Shown: positions 45,700-56,293 of the stretch, piece after piece
How the letters are laid out: each line of letters begins with the position of its first letter
How positions within the stretch are numbered: position 1 is the stretch's first letter
Source: Ruminiclostridium sufflavum DSM 19573
GTDB lineage: Bacteria; Bacillota; Clostridia; Acetivibrionales; DSM-1351
Assembly: GCF_003208175.1 (NCBI RefSeq)
Contig: NZ_QKMR01000023.1
Coordinates: 1 to 64,000, forward strand
Length of the DNA: 64,000 nt
Direction of reading: 5' to 3'
Made by a program: the position numbers and the translations under genes
The notes under the pieces: generated by a model
Databases searched by the model: none
What the model was told of the DNA's origin: nothing
Seen by the model: only the letters and a program-made list of their open reading frames with translations

Positions 45700-46668
45700 T
45701 TATGTACTTTTTTCAAAGCCAAAGCCTTTTAATATATCATTAGCCAGCCTTGGAACCCTGAGTATATTTAAGTGCCCTGCACTATATTTATTAACTCCGC
45801 GAAATTCTATGTTTCCTATCAGATACTCATAATCTTCCTGAAGAACTATCTGATCATAGAGTCCATATGCAAGGATAATATTTTTTTCATGCAGATAGCT
45901 GTTTTTTCTGGATAGAGGCTCAAAATCGATTAAAGCTTTTTTAATATCTTCAAAACAATATCCGTAGCTGCACATATCCTGCTTTATATTTACAAGCAGC
46001 TTGCTTTCCCAGGTAAGCTTTGAAAGGACACTGACAGAATTAATAATAAACAGATTATTTATCTCTTTGCAAACCGATGCCAATATAAGAGACATACATC
46101 CACCCATGCTGAATCCCGTCAGCTGCACAGGCAAGCTGCTTTTTTCAGATACAATTTTACAGACGGAATACAAGTCATATACCGCCTGTTTCAGCGCCCA
46201 TTGAGATCTTGCAACATCAGCGCTCCAGAAATATTCCCCGCTATAGCTACTATCCTTGGGTTTTCTGTCGTAATGATATGGAAGCATCATCAGATATACA
46301 TTTAAGCCCAGCTTATTAAGCATTGTAACGAGGAATTGATAAATCCCCAAATTATCCTCATACAAGCCATGTACAAAAACAACATTTCCTATAGCCTTTT
46401 CAGCATTATATACAATGACACCGGCGCAATTATTTTCAGTATATGGTGTATGTACAAAGGACTTAAAGCTCAGCCTTTCGCAGGCTTCTTCCCTTATGCA
46501 AGCGACCTCGAGAGCCTTCGTATTTATATTATCCATGTCTTCAAAAGGATTCCCCTCAATTAATTTAAAATAGCTGTCCTTTGGAGAATGTCTTGCTTTT
46601 GACAGCTTATTCTCTATTATTTTATTTATAGCTATAGTATCCACATAACGTGAGCTTTGTTCATTCAT
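45700..46668 (-). CDS. Alpha/beta hydrolase of the polyketide cluster
   Basis: 322 residues from MNEQSSRYVD. Oxyanion segment VVFVHGLYED, nucleophile elbow GFSMGG, Asp in GLYDQIV and His in SAGHLNIL give a complete Ser-Asp-His triad. No signal peptide. The start is fixed by GGAGG 5 nt upstream. It follows the PPTase by 102 nt. As the megasynthase lacks a thioesterase, this enzyme could release or edit the acyl chain; that is inference. Confidence 0.85.
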   Translation of the reverse strand: MNEQSSRYVDTIAINKIIENKLSKARHSPKDSYFKLIEGNPFEDMDNINTKALEVACIREEACERLSFKSFVHTPYTENNCAGVIVYNAEKAIGNVVFVHGLYEDNLGIYQFLVTMLNKLGLNVYLMMLPYHYDRKPKDSSYSGEYFWSADVARSQWALKQAVYDLYSVCKIVSEKSSLPVQLTGFSMGGCMSLILASVCKEINNLFIINSVSVLSKLTWESKLLVNIKQDMCSYGYCFEDIKKALIDFEPLSRKNSYLHEKNIILAYGLYDQIVLQEDYEYLIGNIEFRGVNKYSAGHLNILRVPRLANDILKGFGFEKST

Positions 46669-46770
46669 AATAACCTCCACTCCCAGCTTGGCATAAAAAT
46701 TTGGTGAAGCAGCTGTGGTAACCCTCTTCCTCACAAAGCTTTACCAGTATTCTTGTACGGCTTCTTCTTC

Positions 46771-47502
46771 CTAGCTTTCCACAAATGCCAGCGATAGTGA
46801 GCAATATCTGTTTTGGATTGAAACGGTTCTTACCTTTTCAATATTGTTTATTTTTATAATATTATATACAGTATCTATTTCGTGAAAATCCATATTCATT
46901 CCAAGCCTATAGAGCTTTGAAACAGCTTCCTTTCTAGTCCAGTACAATGTGGCAAGGCAGTTGACCTCACAAGCCTTGTCATCGTTGCCCGGGTAATAAA
47001 GTTTATTAAGCTCTTTAATTTCATTTTCTGTATAATAAAATCCAAGTAAGGATTTAATTTCACTTATAGTATTCTCAATATCCACTCCTATCCTGCGCTG
47101 TGATACTACTGCTACGCAATAGGGATAGGAATGGGAGATAGAAATATTTAAGCCTGGGTATCCTTCAATATACGGCGCCGAATTTAATCCATTCAGTATA
47201 CGAATTTGCTTTAAATCTATCTTTTTGAAATCAGAACCGGTGTCATTAACTGCCGCCATTTTCACAAATGCCATCTTACCGGCATACCTGCCTGCCATCC
47301 ATTGTATTCTCTTTTTTGGACTCTTGAATTTATGCTGGTCAGCCTTTTCTCCATCCGAAAAGGCCGACCAGACATTTTCGTCTTTAGTGAATACCTTTCT
47401 CATGAAGTGTCTGATATTAATAATCTCATAATAAAATTCAAATTCCTTGGAAGCATTCCGCAGGAAATTATTTATTTCTCTTTCAACACTCTCATATTCC
47501 AT
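46771..47502 (-). CDS. Sfp-type 4'-phosphopantetheinyl transferase
   Basis: 243 residues. RIGVDIENT holds the Mg2+-binding Asp and Glu; YYTENEIKEL and LYWTRKEAVSKLYRLG (W-T-x-K-E-A) complete the signature. It would load phosphopantetheine from CoA onto the carrier domains of the adjacent synthase and the discrete ACP. The start MEYESVE is set by AGGAG about 8 nt upstream; the frame before it has a TTG only. It is separated from the synthase gene by a repeat-containing 202-nt spacer. Confidence 0.93.
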   Translation of the reverse strand: MEYESVEREINNFLRNASKEFEFYYEIINIRHFMRKVFTKDENVWSAFSDGEKADQHKFKSPKKRIQWMAGRYAGKMAFVKMAAVNDTGSDFKKIDLKQIRILNGLNSAPYIEGYPGLNISISHSYPYCVAVVSQRRIGVDIENTISEIKSLLGFYYTENEIKELNKLYYPGNDDKACEVNCLATLYWTRKEAVSKLYRLGMNMDFHEIDTVYNIIKINNIEKVRTVSIQNRYCSLSLAFVES

Positions 47503-47544
47503 GGGTCTGCTCCTAATCAGTATCAGCTGCCGCAAATAAAAACC

Positions 47545-47675
47545 TTCACTAAAGTCAATTACGGCTTCAAGCCCTCGTGCAATAGAATATCGGGCCGATA
47601 CGTATCGTATTTCAGACGTATTATGCTTTCAAAACCGGCTTCAAACAAAGCTCGGGTTTTATCCCGCAGCCAAAC
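47545..47675 (+). repeat. Interspersed repeat, copy 6 (longest)
   Basis: ACTAAAGTCAATTACGG, TTCAAGCCCTCGTGCAATAG, AATATCGGGCCGATACGTAT, then ATGCTTTCAAAACCGGCTTC. It aligns in part with all other copies. It lies between the polyketide synthase and PPTase genes. Confidence 0.68.
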
Positions 47676-47704
47676 CATCAGCCGGCAGTAATTGACTTGC
47701 ACAG

Positions 47705-50700
47705 CTAATTACTGATAAGCCTGAAGGTAGCATTTCTTGCATAGCTGCAAAGTTCATCCTTCTCATCCAGAATGGCTATACGGTAAGTACGGTATTCCTC
47801 ATCCTCCGATACAGCTTCCGCAAAAACCCTGAAGAACCCATCCTTTCTTGGTACCTTAATTATTCCGAATTCTTCAACTCTCCATGGCAGATATATATTT
47901 TTCTTTTTTGTAACACAATCCTGAGCCGCTCCCTGATACATTGCATCAATGAAGCAAGGATTTATTAGCAGCCTGTCAAGAGGATAATTGCTGTTATATA
48001 TTTGCTCAGTCGGGAATAGCTCCGGAAATATGACTCCTCTTTCATTATGAAGAAAATTATCTAGTTCCCTTAATTCATCAGTTTCCGCCATCCTCCAGTA
48101 CAATGCTCCAAGGCTCAGTATTTGATTCCCGTTACTGTCAAGCAGAATATCTTTGAGATCAAGCTTGCTGGTGACACTGAAATTATTGCTGGTTACCCAT
48201 TCCCAGTTCAAGGGATGCATATCATCATAGTTCTCCGCTTTTCCGGAAACCAACATGCCGCCATGCCTGATCAAGGTCTCCCCTCCCATCTTTTGAGGCT
48301 TGAAATAGGAATATACTGATATATCCCAGCTGTCATTGTCCGGCTTGCCTTCAATAAAAAGTTCTCTGTCCGCATCCCGGAATAGCTTGAAGGGATTTAA
48401 AAATTCCAGCTTTCGCAGACAATAGCCTTCCTGCCTTCCTGCCTGCAGTGCAAAGTATTCCGCACAAAGCTCCATAATACAAGCAGCCGGCAACAGAGGC
48501 ACATTTCTGAGTCTGTGTTGATCTATCAAGGCATCCTTATTCACTGAAAAAGTCTTATATGCCTTAGTTATAAGGCTTCCTCGCTTATCCACCCTGTCAA
48601 TCAGGACTGCATTGTCCAGCTCATTAATAAACAGCCTCGGATCTGTTAAATTTTCAAGGCCCTCACTAAGAATGACTTCGCTTATGTCCAATTTGCTTTC
48701 CAACAGCTTAATAAATCCATCTACGCCTGATTTCGTATTAATCAGCTTGATTCCGATTTTTGAAGCATTTTGCTTAATATATTCGTTTCTCGAGGCTATT
48801 CCAATATCCTTCCACCCTGACCAAACAATGCTTACTGCATTGACAGAAGGGCTTTTTGACTTAATTGCCTTGGCCAATACATTCAAGAAACTGTTTCCTG
48901 CACAATAATCAAGCTGCGCTTCATTTCCAAACCTGCCCGAGATAGACGAAAACAGGATTACCTCCTTTAAGTCCTCCGTATTGCAGAATTTTATCAGATT
49001 GCATGCCCCTATTACTTTCGTTGTATATACTTCATCAAATTCCTTTACCGTTTTCTGCTTTATAAAATGACTTCTGTCAATTCCTGCTGCATGAATCAAA
49101 CAATTAACCGCACCATTTTTCTTTACGGCGCTGTTGACTGCCTTTTTCACAGATTTCTCATCTCTGACATCGCATCCGGTATAATTTATACTATTTCCTG
49201 ATGCTTTAATGTCCTCCAGCATATTATAGATTTCCACAGCCTTAGTAAGCTTCTCAAATTCAGCCTGAATAAGAACAGGTGTGACCTTCCTGTAAGTTTT
49301 AGCCAGCCTCTCCTGTATTTCAGATTTTTTTTCATTTAATTGCTCTTCACTTAACTTGGCTAAAGCTTCAATATCCTCAGGAAGCTCCGTTCTTCCTAAT
49401 ATCGTGAAAGCTCCCTTATATTTTTTATTAAGCGCCCTTGTAATCTCTGCAGTAATACCCAGAGCTCCGCCTGTTATTAAAAAATGCACATTGCCGCCCA
49501 GATTGACGTGACTCAACTCCTGCTCATTGAAATTACCGATTCTGACAACCATTCTTTTTCCGGAATTATAAGCAATTTCGTAATCAAATCCGGAAGCTTC
49601 AATTTCACTGATTATATGAAATACAAATTTATCTTTGTCACATACAAGCTGCTTATCAAAATCAACTATTCGTATGCTGCAATTTATCCACTCTCTTTTT
49701 AAGCCCTTGTAAAATCCGGTGACTGCTCCAAAGGAAGGATCTATATCCTGAACAGCCTTATCAAGGTAACCCATTCCTCCGTCAATAGACACAGCACATA
49801 AAATTCTGAGGGACAAATCATTTATTTGCTGAGCAGCTTCCTTGTAAAATATAAATCTGGCTTTTCCGCACGACTGGAGAACTTCTTTCTGCTCTGTCAG
49901 GCTCAACGTGCTGAAATCAATGCCAGCACCTAAATGAGAGCAATCTATTATTACATCAATAGGCTTTGATACACATTCCCTTGCAGCCTTCACTAATTCA
50001 TCATCCGATAATTCAGTGTCAAAAACAAATGTAAATATATCATTAGCCTTATCGGCAAATCTCAAGGCAATTTCATTGACAAAGGCCTCATTATCCCCAA
50101 TAATGCAAATATTGTTTGCTTTAATATCAACCGCTTTCTCCGGCAGCTCCTGTTCAACAAGCATCGGCACCTGCCATACTATCCCGGCGGGTTCTTCTTC
50201 TCCAAGACAAGTCTCGGATAATATCTCTTCACATCTGTTGATATTTTCTTTAAAATAATCAATAAGCTCACCGACAGTGTTCATCCTGCTTACTTTTTCA
50301 ATACCAAAATCATCAACATTGAAGCAGTCCGAGATATCTTCCAATATTGATGTCATTTTGTTTTTATCAAGGTCCAGATCTTGCTGAAGCTCCATATCAG
50401 ATGTAATCATTTCAACCGGATATAATGTGTGCTTAGCTATTATTTGAAGGATGCCCTCCGCAATGCCGGTTTTTGGCTGTTCAGCCGCTGCCGCTTCTTC
50501 GAAAGCATTAGCCTGAAAGCCTGCATCCTCAGAGAGCCTTTTATTTATAATATTTAATAAGGTACTTATAATACTTTCAATTTTGAGCAGCTCTGAAACC
50601 TGAGGCCATTCTTCTTTCAGGATATCATACCTTTCAGACAGCCTAGTTATAACCGTTGCCTGTTTTACTGTATCTATTCCCAAATCAGCTTCCATTTCCA

Positions 50701-53700
50701 TGTTTATGTCAAGCATGTCAACGGGATATTTTGATATTTCAGAAATAACCTCCAATACTTCTGTTTGAACCTTATCCCAGGAAACAGCCTCTGAGCCTTT
50801 CTGCTTATCCTGCCTTCCTGTCTGAACAGGGGAGTCGGGTATTTTTGAGTATATCAAGTCAACCACCTGACCTATTGTCGGGTAACCGGCAATACCCTGT
50901 CCTTCCTCTCTGTTAAGAGCAAACCTCTCCCAGAGAATTGATATGATTGTTGCCTGCTTTACTGTGTCTATTCCCAGATCAGCTTCCATTTCCATATCTA
51001 AGTCAAGCATGTCGGTAGGATATTTTGATATTTCAGAAATAACCTTTACTACCTCTGACTTAACGTCATCCTTTAAATATTTCCTGCCTTCTGCAGGTTC
51101 TATTGCTGCTTTCATTCCTGCTGCACCTGAAATATTCTGAGCATTATTTTCTATATCTGCTGTATTTGCGGCAGCTTTAGCTTCATCCGTTTTATATGTG
51201 CTGAAAGCCGGCGAATCCGACATCTTTGAATATGCCAAGTCAATAATCTGACCTATCGTCGGATAATTTGAAATATTGCTTCCTTCCTCTCTTTCTATAC
51301 CGAACCTTTCCCAAACCATTGAAAAAATTGTTGCCTGTTTCACTGTGTCTATTCCCAGATCTGCTTCCATTTCCATATCCAAATCCAGCATTTCCTTAGG
51401 ATACTTTGTTACCTCCGAAAATATATCTAAAATACTGTCTATAATACTTTTCTTCTCCGGGATATCTGACTTTACAACAGCCTTGACAGAAGATATGCCA
51501 GCATTATTGCCTGCAATATTTTTATCGGCAGCGAAAAAATCTTTATTTGATTGACTGATAGCATTGCAGCCTTCCGATAAAGTGCTCTCCGTATCAGCTT
51601 CTTTTCCCTTTTGTGTCTTTATTACAAGCAAGCGTCCATCCTTGCACAAAACCCCCTCAGATGATGGCGCAACAGCCTTCAGCCATGCCTGATATTTAGA
51701 AGCATTGACTATCCTATTGTCACCAATGGATATATTTTGCAATAAATTATAATTGCCCTGTCCTCCAAAGCCTGCCACACCTCTGAGAGCATATTTGAAG
51801 CTGTAGCTTCCTCCGCCGGACAGCTTGAGTCCTGCCAGTTCCGGATCCTCAACCAAATAATTTACTATCGGAGGCACCTTCTGATATTGAAGGGCTTTTG
51901 CCGCGACCGCTTCCTCGATTGAACCTCCCATCGTATGGCCTGTCATACCTTTTGTATTACATATAAGAATATCCCTGTATGCGCTTCCGAATACCCTTTC
52001 AAGGGAAATTTTCTCAGTCTGCGAGCACCCGCCCTTTTTTGGAGTATATGTTTCGTGAGAAAAATAAACAGTATCAGAGGCTATCTGTGTACGGCTGAAT
52101 CCATTTTCTCTTTCCATCCTTGATATAAACTTCTCAAGCTCTTCACTGAATTTCACAGGGTCAATTTTTGTTTGATGCCCCGCCATATTAAAGGCATGAG
52201 TACCCACTATCCTGCATATTCCTGCCATTCCGCGATCCTCGACAGCCTGTTCCTTTTCTATCACAAGACCTACCGCACCGGCACCGATTATCATACCGTT
52301 TCGCCTGTTATCAAAAGGTACTGCCGCAGAATAGAGATCCTCCGAGGTAGTTGCCGCACCGGCGGACAAGAATCCTCCGCCCAGCCATTTCAGGCTGTCC
52401 TTCGAGGATGCATTATCTGCTCCTATAACTATCATTCTTTCGGCACGGCCTGCACGAATCATATCCTCAGCCAGTGATACCGCATATGCTGTTGAAGAGC
52501 ATGCGGCATTTATCTGGAAGTTCGGTCCCGATGCACCAATAAACTGGGCTAACCGGTTATTTGCCTGTGAGGCAACCTGACTCATAAAATCAGAATTAAA
52601 GCTGTAGACATCATCATGCCCTGAGCAGTCACTAAGTCTTGAGTAATTCAAGGTGAACCAGTCGGACAATTGTTTTTTAATACTATAATCACTGGTATGA
52701 CTTATTATATATTCATAAAAAGCTATCATTTCCTGTCTGGATTTCTTTCCGAATTTGTAAGCCACAAACCTGGAAACCTCCTGAATAAACGGCTCTACCA
52801 TAGGAAACCCGTTAGCAAATATAATCCCTGTACTCTCTCTCATTTCCTCAGGAAGCACATACCTGCCTTCTAATACAGCACCGTTTGAGGCTATCCTTAC
52901 TTCCTTGACCATAGGGATTCCTGCGTCAGCCAAGGCCTCATAGCCTGCAGCAACTGCCGCACACACCGTCTTGGTCATTTGCTTCTGAATATCGGCATCT
53001 ACTAAGTAATCCTCCATATTCAAATTACCAAATTTGCCTGCCAGTGCTATGACCTCATTTATTGCGGATAAAATCCTGAATTCAGAGCCCTGTTCCTTTT
53101 TAACAAGCCTTGTAATATTCAGCTCAGCCATACTTTGACGTTCATCATCAGTCAACCTCTCAATTAGATTCCTTCCCTCAAATAACAAATCAAAATTATC
53201 ATCGCTGAATATCCTTTTATATGTTCCGGGCAATCCGATAGAAACACCGCTGTATACCAGCTTCTCAGAATAAAGAGCCGCCCTCTGTGTATTATTGGAG
53301 AATTTTTCGGATACATTAATATCCTCAGAATTTGCAGGTATTCCTTCTTTATGTGCATGGCATTCCGACGGCATCCTTACTGTTTCGGCTGTGTTATTCA
53401 CAGGTAAAGAAACCTGAATATGCACACCTGCCGCAAACAGTTCTCCTATCGCCTTATTCAGGCACTCAATATCATTCTTCTTTTTTAAATTAGAGGTAAT
53501 TACTTTTATATCCTTACCTGCCAATATATCCTTTATAAGATTACTGAGAACAGAGCCCGGGCCTATTTCAACAAACAGCCTGACTCCGTCATTGTAAAGC
53601 TTGTTTATAGAATCAGCAAATCTTACAGGGCTTGTTATTTGTTCCCTTAGCAATTGGGGTATTTTGTCTGCGGCATCATCAGACGCAGGGTAATAGTCTG

Positions 53701-56236
53701 CCAAATGATTTGCAATAACTTTTGCATTGCCCTGTTTGAATTTTATATCCCTTATTTCATTATAGAAGCTTTCTGCCGCACTGTTTATCAGAGGTGAGTG
53801 GAAAGCGTGGGATACATTTAATACAGTATGGGTAATCTTATCTTTTTCCAGAATTGCCGCCAGCCTTTCGATCTCCGATGCCTCTCCTCCGACAACTGTC
53901 TGGCTGGGTGAATTTATATTTGCTGTATAAATTCTTAGTTCTGTTTTTTCCAGAAGCTTTTCAGCTTCCTCCTGCGAGTCCTTGATACTGAGCATTTTCC
54001 CGCGTTTATCCTGCGGAATGGAAGCAAACGCATATCCTCTTTTGCCTACAAGCTTTGCCGCATCCCTGAAGGACAGCATTCCATTTGCAGCTAGAGCACT
54101 TACCTCTCCAAGACTGTGTCCTATCATATATCCCGCCTCAAACCCCATATCCTTGAAAAGCCTGTACATGCAATAGCTGCTTATAAAAATTGCAGGATGT
54201 GTATTTTGTGTTTCTTTTATTATCTCATTTATTCTATTCTCATCTTCTCCAAATACCATTGAAGAAACCGTATTACCGTATTGAGCCTGCCAAATAGCAT
54301 CAAAGCTGTCGTATGAAGCTTTGAAGGAAGGATAACAGCCGTAAATATCCTTCTCCATATTGGCATATTGTGATGCCTGCCCGGGGAATAGTACTGCAAT
54401 TTTTTCAGGAGCAAGCTCTTCTCCTGCTCCGAAGCTTATTCCTGCAAGTGCCAGCTCTTCTGTATTATTAATTCTATTGCTTTCATACAGCTTTATAAAG
54501 GTACTCCATTTCTTTTTCAGCTCCTCAGCTCCTGAGCACATTAGTGAAAGCCTCAGATTTCTGCCATATTCAACTATTGAATTATTCCGGAAAACAAGCT
54601 GTCTGAAATCTCTTGGTGAAGCTGTTTCTGCGGCAGCAATAAATTTTTCATACTCTTTTTCAAGCATATCCCTTGTATCCGCTGAAAATAAAACAGCCTC
54701 CTGAATTAATTTTTCTCCGCCCTGAACAGAAGCCTCCGTATTGATGCTTTGATTTTTATCTGCCGGATAAGGAATGTTATATAGCTTTCCTATAAATTCC
54801 TCTCTAAACTCTTCAAGAGAGATATGATAATCAGCGCCTCCAAAGCCAAACGCACTGACACCGGCTCTTCTTGGATGGCTGCTGTTTGCTTCCCACTGTT
54901 TTGCATTTTTCAGAACATAAAAAGGGGAGCCTTCTAATTTTAATTTTGGGTTAACCTCCCGAATATTAGCTGTAGGAGGAAGTATCTTTTTATCTAACGC
55001 CATAATAGCCTTCAGTACGCCAGGCACACCGGCAGCTGAGCGCAAATGCCCGATATTGGATTTTACCGATCCTATTCCGCAGAATTCCTTTCTGGAACAG
55101 CCTAAATTATTGAATGCTTTTTTCAAAGCATTTACCTCAGTCGGATCTCCTACTTGCGTGCCTGTGCCGTGTGCTTCCAGCATTTCTATTGTATCAACAG
55201 GATATCCTGCCATTCTGGAGGACATTTCTATGGCCCTTACCTGTCCCTCCTCACTGGGGGCAGCTATGTATTTCCCCTTGCCATCACTGGCTCTGCCATA
55301 GCCTGATATAACAGCCAGTATCTTATCCTTATTCTGTATGGCATCGCTAAGACGTTTCATAATGATAACTCCAGCACCCGAGCCAATTACAAATCCATTT
55401 GCACGGGAATCAAAAGGATATGATCCATCCGGTGATAAAGCATTTATTCCTGAGAATAAGCTTAATCCGGGTGCCAATACGGAAACATCGGCGGCACCGG
55501 CTATCACCGCATCATATTCTCTGCTTATCAGACCCTCAGCACCGCATGAAATAGCCGCAAGCGACGATGCACATGCGGCATCAACAGTGAAGGAAGGCCC
55601 CCGTAAGTCAAAGACATTTGTAATCCGTCCTGCAACGATATTCGGCAAAACACCCGGAGAGCTATCCTCTGTAATTTGTATAGTACCTTTTAAAAATTCC
55701 TCCCTAAGCTTACTAATAACCTCCTCAAATTCCTCCGAAGAAAGTTTTCCCTGTACCAGCGTATCCTTTCTAAGATAATACTCTATTTCCTGAAAGCTCA
55801 TCCTTTGAAGAACCTGATCATACTTTATTCCGGGCAGACCGTTACCGAGAATGACTGCCGTATGCTCCTTGGGAAGCGGCTTGCCCCCCATAAACTCAAA
55901 GGCTTGATCCACACAATATATAGATGCAAGCTGATTTCTATCCATGTGCTCCGCCACAGCCGGAGGAATCTTATGCTTAAAACCTGACTTCTGGTAAGTC
56001 TGATGATCAATAAGCCCTGCTATATGAGTATATGACTTGTCCTCTTTATTAATTTTTCCATATAGCTCAGGGCGGAAAAATATTTCACTGCTTACTATTT
56101 CATCGGGTATTCTTTTTATAGAAACTTTTTTGTTGAGTATATTATTCCAAAACTGATTTACATCGGCAGCCTCCGGAAAAATACCTCCAATACCAATAAC
56201 TGCAATTTCATTCTCTGAATAATTATATTTGGCCAC
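47705..56236 (-). CDS. Type I iterative polyketide/PUFA-like synthase, KS-AT-KS-ACP x4-KR-DH
   Basis: 2843 residues from a GTG start (AGGGGG 8 nt upstream). Domains: KS1 about 8-455 with triad Cys222 (DAACASS), His356 (EAHGTGT) and His397; AT about 615-905 with Ser708 in GHSLGE and a malonyl-type HAFHS; KS2 about 1015-1500 with Cys1246 (NAACSST), His1394 in SHETYT and His1434; four ACP-like domains with LGIDTVKQAT at Thr1631, Thr1758 and Thr1856, and LDKNKMT with Lys1958; KR about 2235-2500 with ITGGALGITAE and Tyr2444; C-terminal DH about 2560-2835 with His2574 and Asp2764 (DAMYQ). No ER or thioesterase. The order recalls PfaA/HglE-type lipid synthases and predicts unsaturated or hydroxylated acyl chains. 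Product unknown. Confidence 0.93.
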   Translation of the reverse strand: MAKYNYSENEIAVIGIGGIFPEAADVNQFWNNILNKKVSIKRIPDEIVSSEIFFRPELYGKINKEDKSYTHIAGLIDHQTYQKSGFKHKIPPAVAEHMDRNQLASIYCVDQAFEFMGGKPLPKEHTAVILGNGLPGIKYDQVLQRMSFQEIEYYLRKDTLVQGKLSSEEFEEVISKLREEFLKGTIQITEDSSPGVLPNIVAGRITNVFDLRGPSFTVDAACASSLAAISCGAEGLISREYDAVIAGAADVSVLAPGLSLFSGINALSPDGSYPFDSRANGFVIGSGAGVIIMKRLSDAIQNKDKILAVISGYGRASDGKGKYIAAPSEEGQVRAIEMSSRMAGYPVDTIEMLEAHGTGTQVGDPTEVNALKKAFNNLGCSRKEFCGIGSVKSNIGHLRSAAGVPGVLKAIMALDKKILPPTANIREVNPKLKLEGSPFYVLKNAKQWEANSSHPRRAGVSAFGFGGADYHISLEEFREEFIGKLYNIPYPADKNQSINTEASVQGGEKLIQEAVLFSADTRDMLEKEYEKFIAAAETASPRDFRQLVFRNNSIVEYGRNLRLSLMCSGAEELKKKWSTFIKLYESNRINNTEELALAGISFGAGEELAPEKIAVLFPGQASQYANMEKDIYGCYPSFKASYDSFDAIWQAQYGNTVSSMVFGEDENRINEIIKETQNTHPAIFISSYCMYRLFKDMGFEAGYMIGHSLGEVSALAANGMLSFRDAAKLVGKRGYAFASIPQDKRGKMLSIKDSQEEAEKLLEKTELRIYTANINSPSQTVVGGEASEIERLAAILEKDKITHTVLNVSHAFHSPLINSAAESFYNEIRDIKFKQGNAKVIANHLADYYPASDDAADKIPQLLREQITSPVRFADSINKLYNDGVRLFVEIGPGSVLSNLIKDILAGKDIKVITSNLKKKNDIECLNKAIGELFAAGVHIQVSLPVNNTAETVRMPSECHAHKEGIPANSEDINVSEKFSNNTQRAALYSEKLVYSGVSIGLPGTYKRIFSDDNFDLLFEGRNLIERLTDDERQSMAELNITRLVKKEQGSEFRILSAINEVIALAGKFGNLNMEDYLVDADIQKQMTKTVCAAVAAGYEALADAGIPMVKEVRIASNGAVLEGRYVLPEEMRESTGIIFANGFPMVEPFIQEVSRFVAYKFGKKSRQEMIAFYEYIISHTSDYSIKKQLSDWFTLNYSRLSDCSGHDDVYSFNSDFMSQVASQANNRLAQFIGASGPNFQINAACSSTAYAVSLAEDMIRAGRAERMIVIGADNASSKDSLKWLGGGFLSAGAATTSEDLYSAAVPFDNRRNGMIIGAGAVGLVIEKEQAVEDRGMAGICRIVGTHAFNMAGHQTKIDPVKFSEELEKFISRMERENGFSRTQIASDTVYFSHETYTPKKGGCSQTEKISLERVFGSAYRDILICNTKGMTGHTMGGSIEEAVAAKALQYQKVPPIVNYLVEDPELAGLKLSGGGSYSFKYALRGVAGFGGQGNYNLLQNISIGDNRIVNASKYQAWLKAVAPSSEGVLCKDGRLLVIKTQKGKEADTESTLSEGCNAISQSNKDFFAADKNIAGNNAGISSVKAVVKSDIPEKKSIIDSILDIFSEVTKYPKEMLDLDMEMEADLGIDTVKQATIFSMVWERFGIEREEGSNISNYPTIGQIIDLAYSKMSDSPAFSTYKTDEAKAAANTADIENNAQNISGAAGMKAAIEPAEGRKYLKDDVKSEVVKVISEISKYPTDMLDLDMEMEADLGIDTVKQATIISILWERFALNREEGQGIAGYPTIGQVVDLIYSKIPDSPVQTGRQDKQKGSEAVSWDKVQTEVLEVISEISKYPVDMLDINMEMEADLGIDTVKQATVITRLSERYDILKEEWPQVSELLKIESIISTLLNIINKRLSEDAGFQANAFEEAAAAEQPKTGIAEGILQIIAKHTLYPVEMITSDMELQQDLDLDKNKMTSILEDISDCFNVDDFGIEKVSRMNTVGELIDYFKENINRCEEILSETCLGEEEPAGIVWQVPMLVEQELPEKAVDIKANNICIIGDNEAFVNEIALRFADKANDIFTFVFDTELSDDELVKAARECVSKPIDVIIDCSHLGAGIDFSTLSLTEQKEVLQSCGKARFIFYKEAAQQINDLSLRILCAVSIDGGMGYLDKAVQDIDPSFGAVTGFYKGLKREWINCSIRIVDFDKQLVCDKDKFVFHIISEIEASGFDYEIAYNSGKRMVVRIGNFNEQELSHVNLGGNVHFLITGGALGITAEITRALNKKYKGAFTILGRTELPEDIEALAKLSEEQLNEKKSEIQERLAKTYRKVTPVLIQAEFEKLTKAVEIYNMLEDIKASGNSINYTGCDVRDEKSVKKAVNSAVKKNGAVNCLIHAAGIDRSHFIKQKTVKEFDEVYTTKVIGACNLIKFCNTEDLKEVILFSSISGRFGNEAQLDYCAGNSFLNVLAKAIKSKSPSVNAVSIVWSGWKDIGIASRNEYIKQNASKIGIKLINTKSGVDGFIKLLESKLDISEVILSEGLENLTDPRLFINELDNAVLIDRVDKRGSLITKAYKTFSVNKDALIDQHRLRNVPLLPAACIMELCAEYFALQAGRQEGYCLRKLEFLNPFKLFRDADRELFIEGKPDNDSWDISVYSYFKPQKMGGETLIRHGGMLVSGKAENYDDMHPLNWEWVTSNNFSVTSKLDLKDILLDSNGNQILSLGALYWRMAETDELRELDNFLHNERGVIFPELFPTEQIYNSNYPLDRLLINPCFIDAMYQGAAQDCVTKKKNIYLPWRVEEFGIIKVPRKDGFFRVFAEAVSEDEEYRTYRIAILDEKDELCSYARNATFRLISN

Positions 56237-56293
56237 AGAAGTACCCCCTGTTTCTATTCTAAGTTATTTAAAGACAATTTAAAGCTTGAGTTC

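Noticed and set aside
53982-55987. Several antisense frames of 60-146 codons across the synthase gene
   Set aside because: They are shadows of the strongly coding minus strand without ribosome binding sites or recognisable domains.
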